This document shows, piece after piece, positions 47,298 through 59,719 of a stretch of DNA of 64,000 nt (the stretch's first letter is position 1; each line of letters opens with the position of its first letter). Position numbers and translations under genes: made by a program. The notes beneath the pieces were generated by a model that was given only the letters and a program-made list of their open reading frames with translations, ran no database searches and was not told the origin of the DNA. Source of the stretch: Phellopilus nigrolimitatus (Eukaryota; Basidiomycota; Agaricomycetes; Hymenochaetales; Hymenochaetaceae); NCBI GenBank assembly GCA_021029095.1, contig JAJOHG010000002.1:248001-312000 (forward strand), in the 5' to 3' direction.

Positions 47298-48685
47298 ATG
47301 CTTAGCTCACGGCCAATTTCCTTGCTTCACAATGAAGCTGAGATGCGCTCTCGAACAACCGCATCGAAGACGCCCGGCAGAGCATTAAAAGGACGAGCTG
47401 GCCTCCAAGAAAATGCTTTCCAGCATGGGTCCATGACCGCGAACCCGAAGGAAAAGCGGGTGGCATTGCAGACGCCATTTCGCTCGGAGAATGGCAGTAT
47501 GTAAAAATTTCAAGCACAAGCATACTCTCGTCTAATGGAAATAGAAACCGTACTGCAGGACGTCCCAGCTTCATCGAAGGCTCCTCTAGGCTCCCGCACT
47601 CTCGTCGACAAGACTCCTCTTCCGAACCGTCAGAACCTGTCTTCCTTCTTCACCCCGGGTCCTCGCACCGGAAAGATCGCTAAATTCTCCCTGCCTGCAC
47701 TCCAAGATGAGAATGAGACGGGCACTCCTCTTCCGCCAAGCTCGTCAAGGAAGAAGCTGCGCGTGCCGAGGAGTACAAGCAAGAATTTCGAGACGCCGAT
47801 AACTATAGGAGATCACTGGAACGTGAGCGACGTCTCAATCGACGTCGGCACGTCCAGTCTGGATGAAGTTAGCGAAGAGGACGTGAATGGGCCTGACTAC
47901 AGCGAACCAGAATATATGCCTCCGAAGGCTGTCGGTAGGTTGATCCTTCGTAATTTACCAAGTTATTGCTTAATATTAAGCAGAACCTGCCTATGAACCG
48001 CCCTTTGAGCTCCCTGACTACAGGGTTGTTGGGGAGACGCTTCGCACACTTGCCTATTCCTACCCTATGAATGACTCTCTTCAAACCGACATATTCGATT
48101 CTGATGAACTCCTAAAGGGCTGCGGCTGCTCTTCGCCATCTAAGCTTATGGATCTTACTCTCCCAGAATCGGGTAAGTTGATATTTCTTCCGTCTTCTAA
48201 ACACCCGCTTAATTGTAGCACACCTAGACGAGGATGACATCTTTGGACCCCGTAAAGCAGCTAAAAGGTCCAAGACGAAGGCCTCCGCACGGATGGCGCC
48301 TGAGCGCACGTCAAACACGACCACCGTGAGTCCCCAGCCCGTTTCGCGGGCTCCGTCCAGGGCGCAGCCGACGCAACTTCCACGTCCGGCGACGTCAACG
48401 TCAATACGCTCGCAGACACGAAGTACGGCCGCTCCAGCGTCGTCCATTCCACGTCCTGGTACGTCTACGGCCACAGTGCGCCGGCCTCTGACAAGGAATG
48501 CGACCTCGGCCGCAGTGACCAGGACCCGTGCCACCTCGTCTGCTACTACGGTTGCTCCATCGATCAAGGCACGCTCGTCGAGTCAAACTAAAGCGCAGAC
48601 TCAGAAAGATCCACTCGCGCTGCAATTTGGAGACGAGCTTGAAGGCATGCCGGACATAGACGAGGATTTCATGTTCAACGTTTAA
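47298..48685 (+). CDS. securin-like anaphase inhibitor
   Basis: Securin holds separase inactive until the anaphase-promoting complex destroys it. The gene starts at 47298 (MLSSRPISLLHNEAEMRSRT) and stops at 48685, about 390 residues. Short introns are at about 47500, 47940 and 48170; the first needs the acceptor CCCAG just before the codons for SSKAPLG to keep frame. The N-terminus has SKTPGRALKGRAGLQENAF, where RAGL fits an RxxL destruction box near a possible QEN degron. The acidic middle ends PEYMPPKAVEPAYEPPFELP and DYRVVGETLRTL, resembling the separase-binding part of fungal securins. The tail is Ser/Thr/Arg/Pro-rich. Securins diverge quickly, so the call rests on layout and short motifs. 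A start at the internal Met of MRSRTTASK is possible. Confidence 0.6.
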
Positions 48686-49971
48686 CTTTACTTCATTGCT
48701 TTCCCCCCTTGAGACACTCCACAACTGTTTCTCGCATCTGCTATATATGGCTTGCTTAAACTCTTCCTTAGCTTGTTTTGCATCCTTATTTGAATGCGTT
48801 ATTTTGTATCGATAGAAAGTGACGATTGTCATGACTTTACGAGGAGAATCATATAATCATGTTTTTCATTTACGACTGGCCTTGGATGCGTTGTCACATG
48901 ACGAGGACTTGGCGTGTCAAATAGCAAACAAATTCACTCCGCCTTCAGACAGGATAAGCCTGTGAACGGACTTAGCCGATTCAGAGCTCCCCATTGCAAT
49001 ACAACTTCAAGATCCAAAAAGCCTTTCTTTCGAATACTTCCTCGTTTACGTACTCCTTGGGTCGGGCCCAGCGACAGTGGCACGAGAAGAAAGTCAGAGC
49101 GTCGATACTTTGATGTGCTTGACACCGTTAATAACGATGGCAAAATGTTGATAAGTGAATTGCAGAGACATAACGAGGGTAAAATAGTAAAACACACTTC
49201 AGAACGTCAAAATCAGGAGAACGTGTGAAAATGAATCTTAGACAACATCAAGAGTCTGACCGATGAGACTTGGACTGAGTCCGGTTGCTAACTTGGACCG
49301 TCTGTCAAATCCCCTACGAAACAGATTAGCAATTTTACACAGAAAGACACCTTTGAAGCGGAGATCAAACGAACCCGAGTACAGACGCGTTTGTACCACG
49401 TGATCTATTCTTTATTTAGCAACAGCGGACGTCCACCGCCGTCGTGCAATTTGAATGATCGACGACTTTGAAGTACATCTGACTCGCCCGGGCCGTCGAT
49501 TGATTAGAAAGCTGGTAAACTGCTTCAAGGATAACCATGTGGTGCGTTTAAGATTGTTCTTCTCTGGTCAGCTGCAGTTCCTTTGCGCAAAAACCAACTT
49601 CCGTCCTCTCTTTAAGCCCCAATTCCCCGACATCTCGACGCAGACTGCAGTTTAACGAATGAATTGACATAGATGAATGTTGACTCGGGCGTTTGAATGC
49701 GCTTTTTCGCACCTATAATTCCTATGGACGTTCGGTGAGTTCATGGGTCAAATTTGCACCAGTTAAAAATTGCGGAGATTGAGTATGGAGATCTCCAGAG
49801 CGCTGACGCCAATCTCATGTGGATCGGATCAACATTCGCTTCCCGAAGCATCACAAGGTCCTCTTTCTTCCACTTCTGCGCATGGTACGACATCATATGG
49901 ACTTCCAAAAGTCTTCACTTTTTTGTATATAAAGACTCATTCACGATTGGGCGCTAATTAGGAAAGCCGCT
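48686..49971. other. intergenic, about 1.3 kb
   Basis: This stretch lies between the securin-like gene and the beta-mannosidase gene, both plus-strand. It holds the upstream region of the secreted enzyme, with a CACGTG at 49399-49404 and a TATA box at 49926-49933. Short frames (48914-49228, 49455-49655) show no family resemblance and are not claimed. Confidence 0.5.
49926..49933 (+). promoter_or_regulatory. TATA box of the beta-mannosidase gene
   Basis: TATATAAA lies 39 bases upstream of the start codon. TATA boxes are usual in strongly regulated fungal genes for secreted hydrolases. The close spacing implies a very short 5' leader. Confidence 0.55.
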
Positions 49972-52900
49972 ATGCTGCACCTCAAACTCCTTGCTGTCCT
50001 ATGGTCCCCCATTCTTGTCTTCGCGCAGAAGTTTAGTCTCTCGGACCTACAATGGACTCTAAAGAGTCAGAATGGATCTATTTCCGTACCTGGGCGCGTA
50101 CCTTCGCAGGCTCATCTCGATCTCGTCAGAGCAGGCGTAATCACGGAGCCGTTACTCGGTGCTAACGGTTAGGGAGCTATGCCTTTCGACGCAGCGAAAC
50201 AACTCTAACCTCCGCATACACCAGACTTCACGGAGCGATGGGTTGCGAATGAGAATTGGACATATACAGCTGATCTGACCCCATTCGTAACCACACTACC
50301 TAATAATACGTCGCAAACGACATTGCTCGTTTTCTACGGGCTTGACACAGTCGCCAACATCGTAAGCCAACTGTCTCCCTCTTTTTTCTAGGAACACGAG
50401 AAGCCTAATCCTGTTGTTCAGACGATGCTCGGCCAGCCAGTCGCCTGGGTCAATAATCAGTTTAGGCAATATGTGTTTGACGTCTCGCACATCTTAACAA
50501 ACGACAGTACGAGTGGCGAAAGTAATTTGACGATCGCCTTCGAGGCGGCATCGACTTATGGGCTCAATGTGAGCTCGCGGCCTGATATGGAGTTCTTTCC
50601 AGCCGGACTTCAAGTGGTATTTATTTATTTATTTGCTCTAGAATTACGCGCCTGAATACATCTTTTCAGGATGAATATCCCGGAGGACACCCTTACGTGA
50701 GAAAGACTGCCTCTGACTTCGGCTGGGACTGGGTAGGAGAAATCTCTGAAACTTAAAATCTCCTTCTTAAACCATTATTAGGGTCCCGCCTTCGTGCCCA
50801 GTGGCATATTCAAGCCCGCGCACTTCTTGACACTAGGCGACAGCAATGGAACGAACACAAACGCTTCCTTCTCGACGCCGGCATCATCTATCACCTTTGG
50901 GCCCTCTCTTTTTGTCGAAGAGAAGTCGATAGAGGTGTTCAAAGTCGGACAAAAGCCGTCAATCCGCCCCAATGAGACGGCAGACTGGATCGTGAACGTC
51001 ACCCTCGCTCTACGTTCTTCGGAGGTGATAGAAAATCTGAGTATGACAATCGCATTCCCCGAACTGAACATCACTTCTGGCGCGCTCCCGCTTTCCTCGA
51101 TCTCCAATGACACTTCTCAATCGACTTTCGTATCCGCTAACATAACCGTCCCTAACAGCGTTCCCGTACGCTGGTTCCCACACAATCTTGGCTCCGGGCC
51201 TAAGCGATATAACGTCACCGTTTCGCTCAGTCCTTCGAATGTTAGTTTCACGACAACCACTGGCTTCCGCACTATTGTGCTCGTGCAGCAGCCGTATGAG
51301 CAGGCGGAGGTTGCGGCACGCGGGATCACACCGGGCGACCAGTTCCATTTTGAAGTCAATGGGAAAGCATTCTATAGCCTTGGTACAAATATAATTCCAT
51401 TCGATCCGTTCTATTCTCGAATTACGACTGCTCAGGTGCGCTGGGTTGTGGAAAGCGCAGTCCAAAGCGGGCAGAATATGGTAAGCCTCTTTTCTGAAAT
51501 ATTAAGGTCGGCGGTTTCAAGTATTAATAAATACCTTCGTATAGTTGCGAGTTTGGGGAGGAGGAATTTATCAGCCATCTGACGAAGAAACTGGTGTCTA
51601 TGACTTCTACGACATTTGCGACGAGCTCGGTATACTCGCGTGGTCCGAGCTCATCTTCTCTGACAACTTGTATCCGATAAACGACTTTCTCCTCGAGTCC
51701 ATAGCCCCGGAGGTACGACAGAACATCAGACGTACGAACAGACATCCCAGCAATGCGCAGTGGGCCGGCGGGAACGAGATCGAGGGAATCGTCGAGGGCG
51801 TGAACACCTCTCTTGCAAATGGAACGCACTATTTAAACGAAGTGAGTGCACTGCTTAGCCTTATTTGTTGGTTTTGCTGAGCCGCATTTAGTTCGTAACA
51901 CTCTTCCAAGATTTCCTTCACGATATAGTTCTCAATGAGACAAATTCGGTAAGCACAATGCACATTGCTGTCTCGTATTTATATATGTAACAACGACTAC
52001 GTTAGTTGTCATACACAGACTGTTCGACAACGAATGGATATCTCAGTCTGGATCCGTACGTCCTTAGGTTCGATAACGTCACCCCTGGCGAGATTTATGG
52101 AAATAGCGGTACATCCTTTATTTCCATTCAGATTAACCATCGCTTGACCTTCCTTGGCTTTAGAGCGGTATAACTATGATCCATCTGTTGCCTTTGACTA
52201 CACCACCTATCCAGTGTCTCGGTAAGTCCACCCTGTGACAACTGTGCAGTCTGATAGGTACTCATGAAATGCAGGTTTGTGAATGAATTTGGGTAAGTGA
52301 AGTGCTTGGTCTTACTTCGGTTTCTGACATTACGTCTAGCTTCCATTCGATGCCATCTTTCTACAGCTGGGAAGAAGTCCTTGAATCTCCGGATGACTTC
52401 GCCTTCAATTCAACCATAGTATTTTCTCGCGACCACCACCCGCCGGCAGGAGGCCTCACTTGGCCAAACCCTAACGCCAATCAAGGGCAGGCTCAAATGA
52501 CGGAGGCCGTCCAGCTCTGGCTTCCCACACCAGGGACGTCCTCCTCGAACCAGACATTCGCGCAATGGTGCTGGAGCACGCAGGTTTTCCAGGCGCTAAA
52601 CATGGCGTCCGAGATCGCGTGGTATCGCCGCGGGACGGGCCTCGGAGAGAACAATCTTGGCGCACTTGTGTGGCAACTCAATGACATCTGGCAAGGCGTA
52701 AGCTGGGCGAGTGTCGAGTATTCTGGACGCTGGAAGGTGTTGCAGTACGCATTAGGCGGGGCGTTCGCGCCGGTGACTATCTATCCGTTCTGGACAGCGG
52801 GGAATCAGACCTTGGAGGTTCTTGTCACGATGGATCGATGGGAGACTGTGAACGGGTCGGCCCAGCTCACTTGGTTCGATTGGAGTGGAAAGGAGCTCAA

Positions 52901-53496
52901 TTCGAGCTTGCACAATTTCACTGTCCCGACGCTGAACAACAGTCTGATATTCGAGGCTTCCGGCTTAGACTCGATACTACCCGCAGGTTCGAATGCTACG
53001 GATGTGTGGATGCGTCTCAACCTCACGGCCGAGACAGATAGTGGAACTAGTGACGAATGAGCAATACGTGCGTTTCTCTCTCCATTTTTGCAATATAAAC
53101 TCCTAACGCGATACATCTGGTTTTTCACCAGTTCACACCGACGTCCCTTGCGAATGCGTCCCTTGTGGATCCAGCCATAAATATAACGAGAGGTTCCAAC
53201 TTCACGTTTACGCTGTCCGCGCAAAAGGGAGTTGCGCCTTTCACATGGCTGGATCATCCATCCGGGACAGTGGGCACATTTGTCGATATTACCACTGGCA
53301 AACCTTCCAACGGATTTTATCTTGTACCAGGAATGGACAGAACAGGTCCGTACATTGAGGGGAATTGACTTGGCTTCGTATACTAACGAACAACTTTACA
53401 GTCCGCTTTATTCTGAACGAGGGGTTATCCAAAGTAGCCAATCCTGATCCTGCTGACTTCGTTGTCAGATCTCTCTGGAACAATACACATTTATAA
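49972..53496 (+). CDS. secreted GH2 beta-mannosidase
   Basis: The enzyme removes terminal beta-mannose from manno-oligosaccharides released from plant hemicellulose. A signal peptide (MLHLKLLAVLWSPILVFAQK) opens the protein, about 890 residues in many exons. GH2 landmarks in order are VPGRVPSQAHLDL, GLDTVANI joined over an intron to GQPVAWVNNQFRQYVFDV, VRVWGGGIYQ, the acid/base NE in WAGGNEIEG (Glu at 51776-51778), and the nucleophile NE in RFVNEFGFHSMPSF (Glu at 52285-52287). The C-terminal half includes TWPNPNANQGQAQMTEAVQL and GALVWQLNDIWQGVSWASVE, as in fungal Man2A enzymes. Many N-glycosylation sequons fit secretion. The intron after ANI most likely ends at GTTCAG, just before the codons for TMLGQPVAW, rather than at the earlier CTAG. 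All catalytic parts are intact. Confidence 0.93.
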
Positions 53497-53601
53497 ATAG
53501 TAGCCGACCTTTTTCCTCCGGAACTTTTTAAATGATCTGTTATACGAATGATGTTTTTCTTCTTCTCCAAGAATATTTTTAATGGTTGATCGCGTGATTC
53601 T

Positions 53602-55077
53602 TTACATGAGCGACATCCGTCCAATTGGCATACGATAGAACCTCATCCCGAAGTAGTTCCTCGTCCCACTCCATTTATCCGCGTCTACCAGGCCACCAAT
53701 AACATCCACGTCACTCCAAGTAACATCCACACCAACATTTGAAAGGTGGAGTTCTGATAGTTGCGTGTAGACATCGTAGAACAGCGCATCTGAGTCATTT
53801 TATTGTAAAAGCTATAGTCGCGAGAGAGAAAAAAACCCGACGCACTTGTTGCTCCGAGGCCGTTGAAGAAGCTGAACCGTGCTTGCGGACCGCTCATGAG
53901 ATCTGGCAGGTGTTCGAAAAATTTGTGCAGATCTGAAATGTAAACACAAGCGCGAATCAGAGTTTAATGAGCTCTGAAGTCCGAAGGCGCATACCCTGGT
54001 AATCTTCGGAAAATGTGTCCGTATAGACAATGTCAAAGCCCCCTGTAGCAAGGAGCTCTTCACTTTCGACAAAGTCCTGCCATTTACCCTCCAAAATTGT
54101 CACCCCAGGTTTCTCGTACCATCCAAGCTTGCGCATGTGCTCGAGGACATCTGGATGCGCCTCTATGATGAAGTGCTGCTTCGGAGGTACAGGTAAGTCT
54201 TGAAACATTGAGTCAATCTGACGAAAAGAAGTTATCAGTGATTTCGACCTTACCCTCCTTTATTGACTTACGATACCAAGTCCAAAGCCAATGTTTAAAA
54301 CGCTGAAATCATCATTGAGACCTTCGCAGAGCTTGTTTACAGTTTCTTGCACTAAAGAAAAAAAAGGTTTCTTTGGAGAACGTATCGACAAGAGCAGGCT
54401 CACTGATGCTTTTCTCCCAGCCCATCATAACGCCGACCTCCTCATCCCCAACCCTCACCAGACAGACATCTTGACCGTTGGCATCCTTTGTAAATTTCAG
54501 AGGAGACGTAAGGAATTCCGTCGACGACCCGGCAGCGGTTGTATCATTCGTACGAATAATAACAGAGGAAGAAGGGTCGAGTTGCGACTTTTTTGAGGAC
54601 AGATGAGACAACAGATACTCTTCATGCTCACCCATTTCAGCTACAGGTCTTATCTTTAATATCGAACTTTCGTACCAGATCTGAGCCCAGCGTCTCTTAT
54701 TGACCTATAGCAGCCTTCATTGTTTAAAGAGAGTGCAATATCGCCCGCCGTGTTTCCTAGGTTGTCCACTAAATTGCACAAAGTCAACGATGAAGAAACC
54801 AAGATCCATAGTTTTATCATTACATCGTACCGGCGTTCCATATCGCGCCCCGCTCTATGAGTAGATCTACAAGCTCTCCATTTTCAGCGTAAGCTGCAGC
54901 ATGCAGAGCTGAATTTCCGTCGTCGTCTTGACACCACAGAGGAGTATCCTGGTAGATGAGCTTCTTCACCTCGTCTAGAGGCCTTTCTTGAAATATCTTG
55001 TCAATTAATGTACGGCCCCAGTCAATAAGAGCATCGATTTCTGCGTCTTCAACGGTGGATGTGTCGTCGTTGCTCAT
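53602..55077 (-). CDS. RMT2: protein arginine N-methyltransferase 2 (delta-N methylation)
   Basis: Rmt2 methylates the internal delta nitrogen of arginine; in yeast the known substrate is ribosomal protein L12. The gene starts at 55077 (MSNDDTSTVEDAEIDALID) and stops at 53602, roughly 390 residues. An ankyrin-like N-terminus (LWCQDDDGNSALHAAAYAEN, VDLLIERGAIWNA, NLGNTAGDIALSLNNEGC) precedes the methyltransferase fold: VLNIGFGLGIIDSMFQ (SAM motif I), QHFIIEAHPDVLEHM, KWQDF, and FDIVYTDTFSEDY followed by FSFFNGLGATS. The intron 54352-54403 has a GTGAGC donor and joins WEKSI to QETVNKL; without it the T-rich acceptor would look like a frameshift. The end is FYRMPIGRMSLM. It shares a 149-base divergent gap with the F-box-like gene. 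Confidence 0.92.
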
Positions 55078-55226
55078 TGCGAAGGAGTTGGCGCAAAGGA
55101 TCGACGCGGGTCGAGGCGAGTACATACGCCACGCACACGTTCTCTCCATCTTGAACGTCGACGACCAACTCCTGGCCCCCAATCTCATCTCCAGCACTTG
55201 AAGCTTTGGTTGTGGATGAACTTCCC

Positions 55227-56186
55227 ATGAATTCCAGTCATTATCATGTGACTCTACCAGACGATATCATTCGACTCATCATAGACGTCTTCATTCAGGA
55301 ATCCACAAGTGATGCCTTCTGTCTTTTTCTCATTTCATCTAGCGTCAAAGAATGGGCAGAGCCGCATCTGTACTCGAAAATCGTTCTGAGAACCAGAAAG
55401 CAAGTCCTGTCTTTCTCTTCCGCCCTGAGAGGCGACTTCGCCTTTTGTCAACCTGCGCGGCACGTCAAGTTCCTTTGGCTACTCTGCACCGACGTCAGTG
55501 TCACTCACGTTCTTCACGATGTTCCTGTCAAGTGCCAAAACTTGATTCATTTTGCATTCGATGCAAAGCGAGCTCCCTTCGTCGTTCCGTATACAGCCCG
55601 GGAAACCGATGACCAGTTTCCTCGGCTGTCTCGTCTGAGCATTTGTTCACCTATGCTTTTGGACGACCAGTTCTACACCACAGATCCTCCCGTTCCATTC
55701 GAGCATCTCACCCATCTTCATCTCTTTGCACCCTGCGACCCTAACTCCGAAAAAATCTACGATGTATTTCTCGCAAATCACATAGATCGGCTGGTATCTC
55801 TAACACACTTGCTCATCGAAGTAACAATCCCGTCGCCCGAGAGCGGCTATGTCAACCTTTCATTTCTCGCAGAGTATGCTGTTTTTGCTATCCTTATGAG
55901 AGAGGAGTTCTTCCGTGATCTACTAGTTCGCGTACCCACCTTGCGTAAACTGGTCATAAAGACCAACTACCCTTACCAGCGGTTCTACCTCCTGTGGGAT
56001 CAGTTGAAGTCAAGATTGAAGGACGAACCACGTGTCATTTTCGACTTGCAGAATATTAGCAGTGCAGATGCTGACCGACTGGAGAACTCCTTGAGCAGCT
56101 CGCAACCGACCATCTCAATTCCAACCTGGCAAAAACTACTGTGCGTTGCCCTCGACGAGTCGATCCAGCACTGGTCCAAGTCATAG
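55227..56186 (+). CDS. F-box-like domain protein, single exon
   Basis: An uninterrupted frame of 319 codons runs from ATG 55227. The first 40 residues (LPDDIIRLIIDVFIQESTSD, then FCLFLISSSVKEWAEPHLYS) match the degenerate F-box often found at the start of basidiomycete proteins, where it would bind Skp1 in an SCF ubiquitin ligase. The rest has spaced LxxLxL segments (FEHLTHLHLFA, VSLTHLLIEV, PTLRKLVIKT), as in irregular leucine-rich repeats that choose substrates. Agaricomycetes carry large lineage-specific families of such single-exon genes; the target cannot be guessed. It is divergent from RMT2. Confidence 0.65.
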   Translation: MNSSHYHVTLPDDIIRLIIDVFIQESTSDAFCLFLISSSVKEWAEPHLYSKIVLRTRKQVLSFSSALRGDFAFCQPARHVKFLWLLCTDVSVTHVLHDVPVKCQNLIHFAFDAKRAPFVVPYTARETDDQFPRLSRLSICSPMLLDDQFYTTDPPVPFEHLTHLHLFAPCDPNSEKIYDVFLANHIDRLVSLTHLLIEVTIPSPESGYVNLSFLAEYAVFAILMREEFFRDLLVRVPTLRKLVIKTNYPYQRFYLLWDQLKSRLKDEPRVIFDLQNISSADADRLENSLSSSQPTISIPTWQKLLCVALDESIQHWSKS

Positions 56187-58874
56187 TCATAGGTAAGTTA
56201 GCCACTTCTCTAAGTAGGTCGAAGCTGACGTCTTCTCGTACCAAACGACTGTCTTATTTCCCACACAGCGGGATACATCAGATCAAGTCCTATTTATAAA
56301 AGCTTGTGTATCCGGCGGGGTCATGCTTGGCGCGATTTTTCCGTGGACTGTTATGTTCAATATCGCTGGCTTAAATCATACATCTATTGTGGCACACTCT
56401 TCCGCATTGTTACCAGCAGGTATTCTCCGGCTCATTGAGGAATGTATTCACAATACTTAGCCGAACGTACCTTTTCGCCTTGCCTCGCCTAATTTCGGAG
56501 CACGAGTTGAACCTCTCGTATTCCCCAAATTCAGGATCCGAAATACTGCGAGTTGCAACGTTTGTCTGCGCATTGCCTGGGCTGTTCTCGAAGCAATGTC
56601 AGATCGGTACCGCCTTAACGTTTGGCGCTTGTTTTTTGCTCCTGCCAAGATAGATATCAAGGAGTTCTTCAAAGAGTTCCGCCACAGCGGCAGTCACTGT
56701 CTGACGCAGTCTCAGCGAAACTAGAGTTGCTCGATGCGGAAGACATGTCGCATTCAGAACCATGGTCTGCATTGGTGGTGGTTAAGGAGTCGCCATTCCG
56801 CATTTATCCTTGCTGTTTGCAGCAGCCGATCCACAGTCATTTGCTTCGCCAGAATATTGTTGATCACCGAGTCACTATGATCATGGCGATGTCCGTCGGC
56901 CTTAACTGATGAAGTGGCTATTGCCAAGTTATCTACAAGTCAATGGTAAAGGAAACCTTAACGCCTTCTACTGGTATCTAGCTTGGCGCGCCTGACCGGG
57001 ACGAAACACGGTTTGAGGGGACCTTACTCAATAGAGAAGTTAAGCGGGAATGGACGTGCGAGGACGAGCTCAAGAATGAACAAACCCGGGAGATGTAATT
57101 CAGGTGTCCGAAGCAGAAGAGGGTCCCGGGAGGATTAGGAGGTTTCGGGGGTTGGGATAAGTTGGCATTTTGGCAGGGAGGCCCCGCGGTACGACCACGT
57201 CGGAAAGGTGCGCCTTCGAGCTCGTAGTCGATGTCATACTAGGCGCACCGGCCGTATCCGTCAATTCTACTAGCATAGGAGTGGGAAAGCGAAAGAAAAA
57301 ACTGGGGGGGGGACCTCTGGAATGATACAGCTGCGGCAAAAAAGTGCTTGTAAGTAACTAATTCTCGATGACTAGTCGAGATACCTAGACTGTTGCACTT
57401 TCGCGATGCTGGATAGTTCGACGCAAAGTATGCGCAGCTCCTAGGCTGAACAAGTGGTTTTGATACTCTGGAGACTCTTCCACTCCTTGATTCTGGTAAA
57501 TCTGGTCTAATTTCTTCGCGTATTGATATAGTATATCTGAATATTTTTTTCGGTAAGTTCATCTGCGAGAGAAAAGAGATTCTTAGAGACTAGAGATAAG
57601 ATGAAAACTTTGAAATTTTCAAAACTGAATGCAGCCACACCGAAATCAAGTCAAAAAACGTGCGCGTGCTTCGGCTGAGATTTCGAAGTCAACGGTTAGT
57701 CGAAGTCATCAATTTATCGGGCGTATAAAGGCCGTTTGATAGTATTGTATGTATCGTGCAGTAATCAATAAAAGCCTCTGAAATCAATTGTAAAGCGATC
57801 CAGACGTCTACTGTAGTGTCAACCCCTGGAAATTCTTCAGTCTGTTTTCTCACTTCTACCGCATCGTTCGACATTTAGTACTTAGCCACCGACGGTCTCG
57901 CATAGTATTACTCGATTAAATCTAGAGTCACATCACTTGAACCTGTTATGAAACTGGGCAATCATACTCCCTGGACCTCTCGTCGACCAAACGCATTCCA
58001 GGTGCGGGCAGCACAGCCCTCTCACCGGTGGACTACCAATACCAAATGCTATGTGTACCGGTAACTCCTCTCGAGATGTACATGTACAACTCAGTCAGGT
58101 ATAAACCACTTTATCCATCCGTATGTAGAAAGCCTCCATAATTACAGGATTGCAGTTGTAAAGATTCCTGTCCTTACAAGAGCCACCGATGCCCAGATGC
58201 TAAAATCACAAGAATGCAGTTTGCATATGATGCGTGCACCTTCGGATCCCGAACTCAAAGCGAATTATTCACCGACATCGAGTGATGCCTGTATGGGCTG
58301 AATTCGCAAGCGCGCATGTAAAGTGCGTGAGCTGGTATCTGTGCTGCACGCTTGGGAGCAATGTATTTTATCCACGAATGTTTTCTGGAAGGCAAGCACA
58401 CGTCAGAAGCGAGCACTGTTCGAATAATACTCAGCTCGCGACGTACTGTGGCTGCCGCGAAGCTTCGTTTCTGAGAAACAATGTCCGTGTAGTGATGACT
58501 AGGCATATACTTTACTCATCCTCCGGCTGTTCTCATTGAAACCCATCGCGGTAGTTTCTTCCAGAAGCGGGACGGTACGCATAGGCGCTTTCCCTTTGCT
58601 GCTGAAAAGATAAGTTACTTACGACGCGAGCTGAGAATGTGAATACAACTTGCTTTTTTCGCGGTTCTATTGAATAGTCAGGGTAGTCGTGATCATGATG
58701 AGTCGTCTCGCCCTTTGGAGGGACAATATCGTAATCATATGCGAAGGAGCCCCGGTGCTCTTCGAAGTGTTGTGGGAAGCTGTCTACAGGAGGCGGCGGA
58801 GCAACAGCAGAAGACAGTTGGCCGGGATGGCTCGCTCGAGTAGCTGTACTACAAGTCAGATCTCGATAGATTCT
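56187..58874. other. intergenic, about 2.7 kb, with a possible minus-strand gene at 57100-57874
   Basis: No known family is seen. On the minus strand an ATG at 57874 opens a protein-like frame (MSNDAVEVRKQTEEFPGVDT). Further down, a CTCGCAG acceptor precedes a frame starting MNLPKKIFRYTISIREEIRP (57239-57562). A short intron and a nine-G run (C on the minus strand, near 57304-57312) then lead to a frame ending LPAKMPTYPNPRNLLILPGP at about 57100. These pieces could be exons of one gene but I could not join all of them. The remainder, including 57900-58690, shows nothing convincing. Confidence 0.35.
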
Positions 58875-59719
58875 TCATTGTCTTTTCGACTGACCTTCAA
58901 TAATACGTCGATCTGCCTCGCGCGTATAACTCTCTGCCATAGCAGCGTAGCGCTTTCACCTGCCAACCGAGTTGAGTCGCGCGTCCCTTGTCGCCCTGCG
59001 CAACAGCCCATTTGCGTTCCTCCTTACAACGCCGCCGGTCCGCCTCCGCAGTTGCAGCACGCTTTCGAAGGTTCGCAAGCTCGAGGTCGAGCAGCCGCCC
59101 GAGGCCAGTATACCCCATCTGTTCCATCGTGAGCGTACTCGACGTCATTTCCGTCGGATTGACGCCAACGCGTGACTCCTGCGGTAGGACTCGCATCGCG
59201 TTCGTGCCGACGCGTTTTTTCCCGAGAGCGGGAGCGTGACTGCGACCGTCCGCGAGCGTTGATCTCCCGAAGACGTGCGCGCGTGTGTTCTCGCCTGGCT
59301 TCACGTGCGCTACGATGGCGCGAGGCGCGGTAACGCGAGGTCTCAACTACTTCCTCTGCGCCCAAGCCCATATAGTCCTCCAGGACGATGGTGAGTAGGT
59401 AAGAGCCCGCAAATCCAACGATGGCGGACATCCCGATGAAGCCCAACTTGTGGACATCGGTGTAGTCTGAGTATGAGAAGTCGAGAAGCGCACGTCCTGC
59501 AAGGACGAGTGCGAGTGCGGGTGCAAATATCGGATACTCCGCAAAGACATATTGGAGGAGGACACCCTGGAAGAGACCCTGCACAACTAGATCGCCCACG
59601 CCAATGGCGTTACCGCCCGAAAGAGAATGAGAGGAGAGGCCGGAGCTCGGGTTGGCATAACTAAAGAGGATACGACCACCGAGACCAACTAAAATCGGCA
59701 AGGTGACTATCAGCGACAT
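58875..59719 (-). pseudogene. membrane-anchored coiled-coil hypothetical protein with two apparent +1 frameshifts
   Basis: From ATG 59719 (MSLIVTLPILVGLGGRILFS) the frame encodes an N-terminus with several hydrophobic segments (VVQGLFQGVLLQYVFAEYPI, LALVLAGRALLDFSYSDYTD, GFIGMSAIVGFAGSYLLTIV), then an Arg/Ser-rich stretch (RGRSQSRSRSRE). At a six-A run (59215-59220 on the plus strand as T6) the protein-like frame moves by one base. It continues with a charged helix (LLDLELANLRKRAATAEADR, CKEERKWAVAQGDKGRATQL) up to WQVK. At about 58953 it moves by one base again, to AMAESYTREADRRIIEGQSK and a TGA at 58875. In both places one extra base explains the shift, and no intron fits. It is either a recent pseudogene or carries two sequence errors. 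Confidence 0.55.

Noticed and set aside
54352..54403. Apparent frameshift with a T8 run in RMT2
   Set aside because: A GTGAGC donor and TTTAG acceptor define a 52-base intron that joins WEKSI to QETVNKL in frame, so no sequence error is needed.
57985..58045. tRNA-like patch on the minus strand
   Set aside because: A possible T-arm-like sequence is present, but no 7-base acceptor stem or D arm could be paired.
58689..59132. 147-codon plus-strand frame
   Set aside because: It is antisense to the coiled-coil part of the minus-strand hypothetical gene and has no domain signal.
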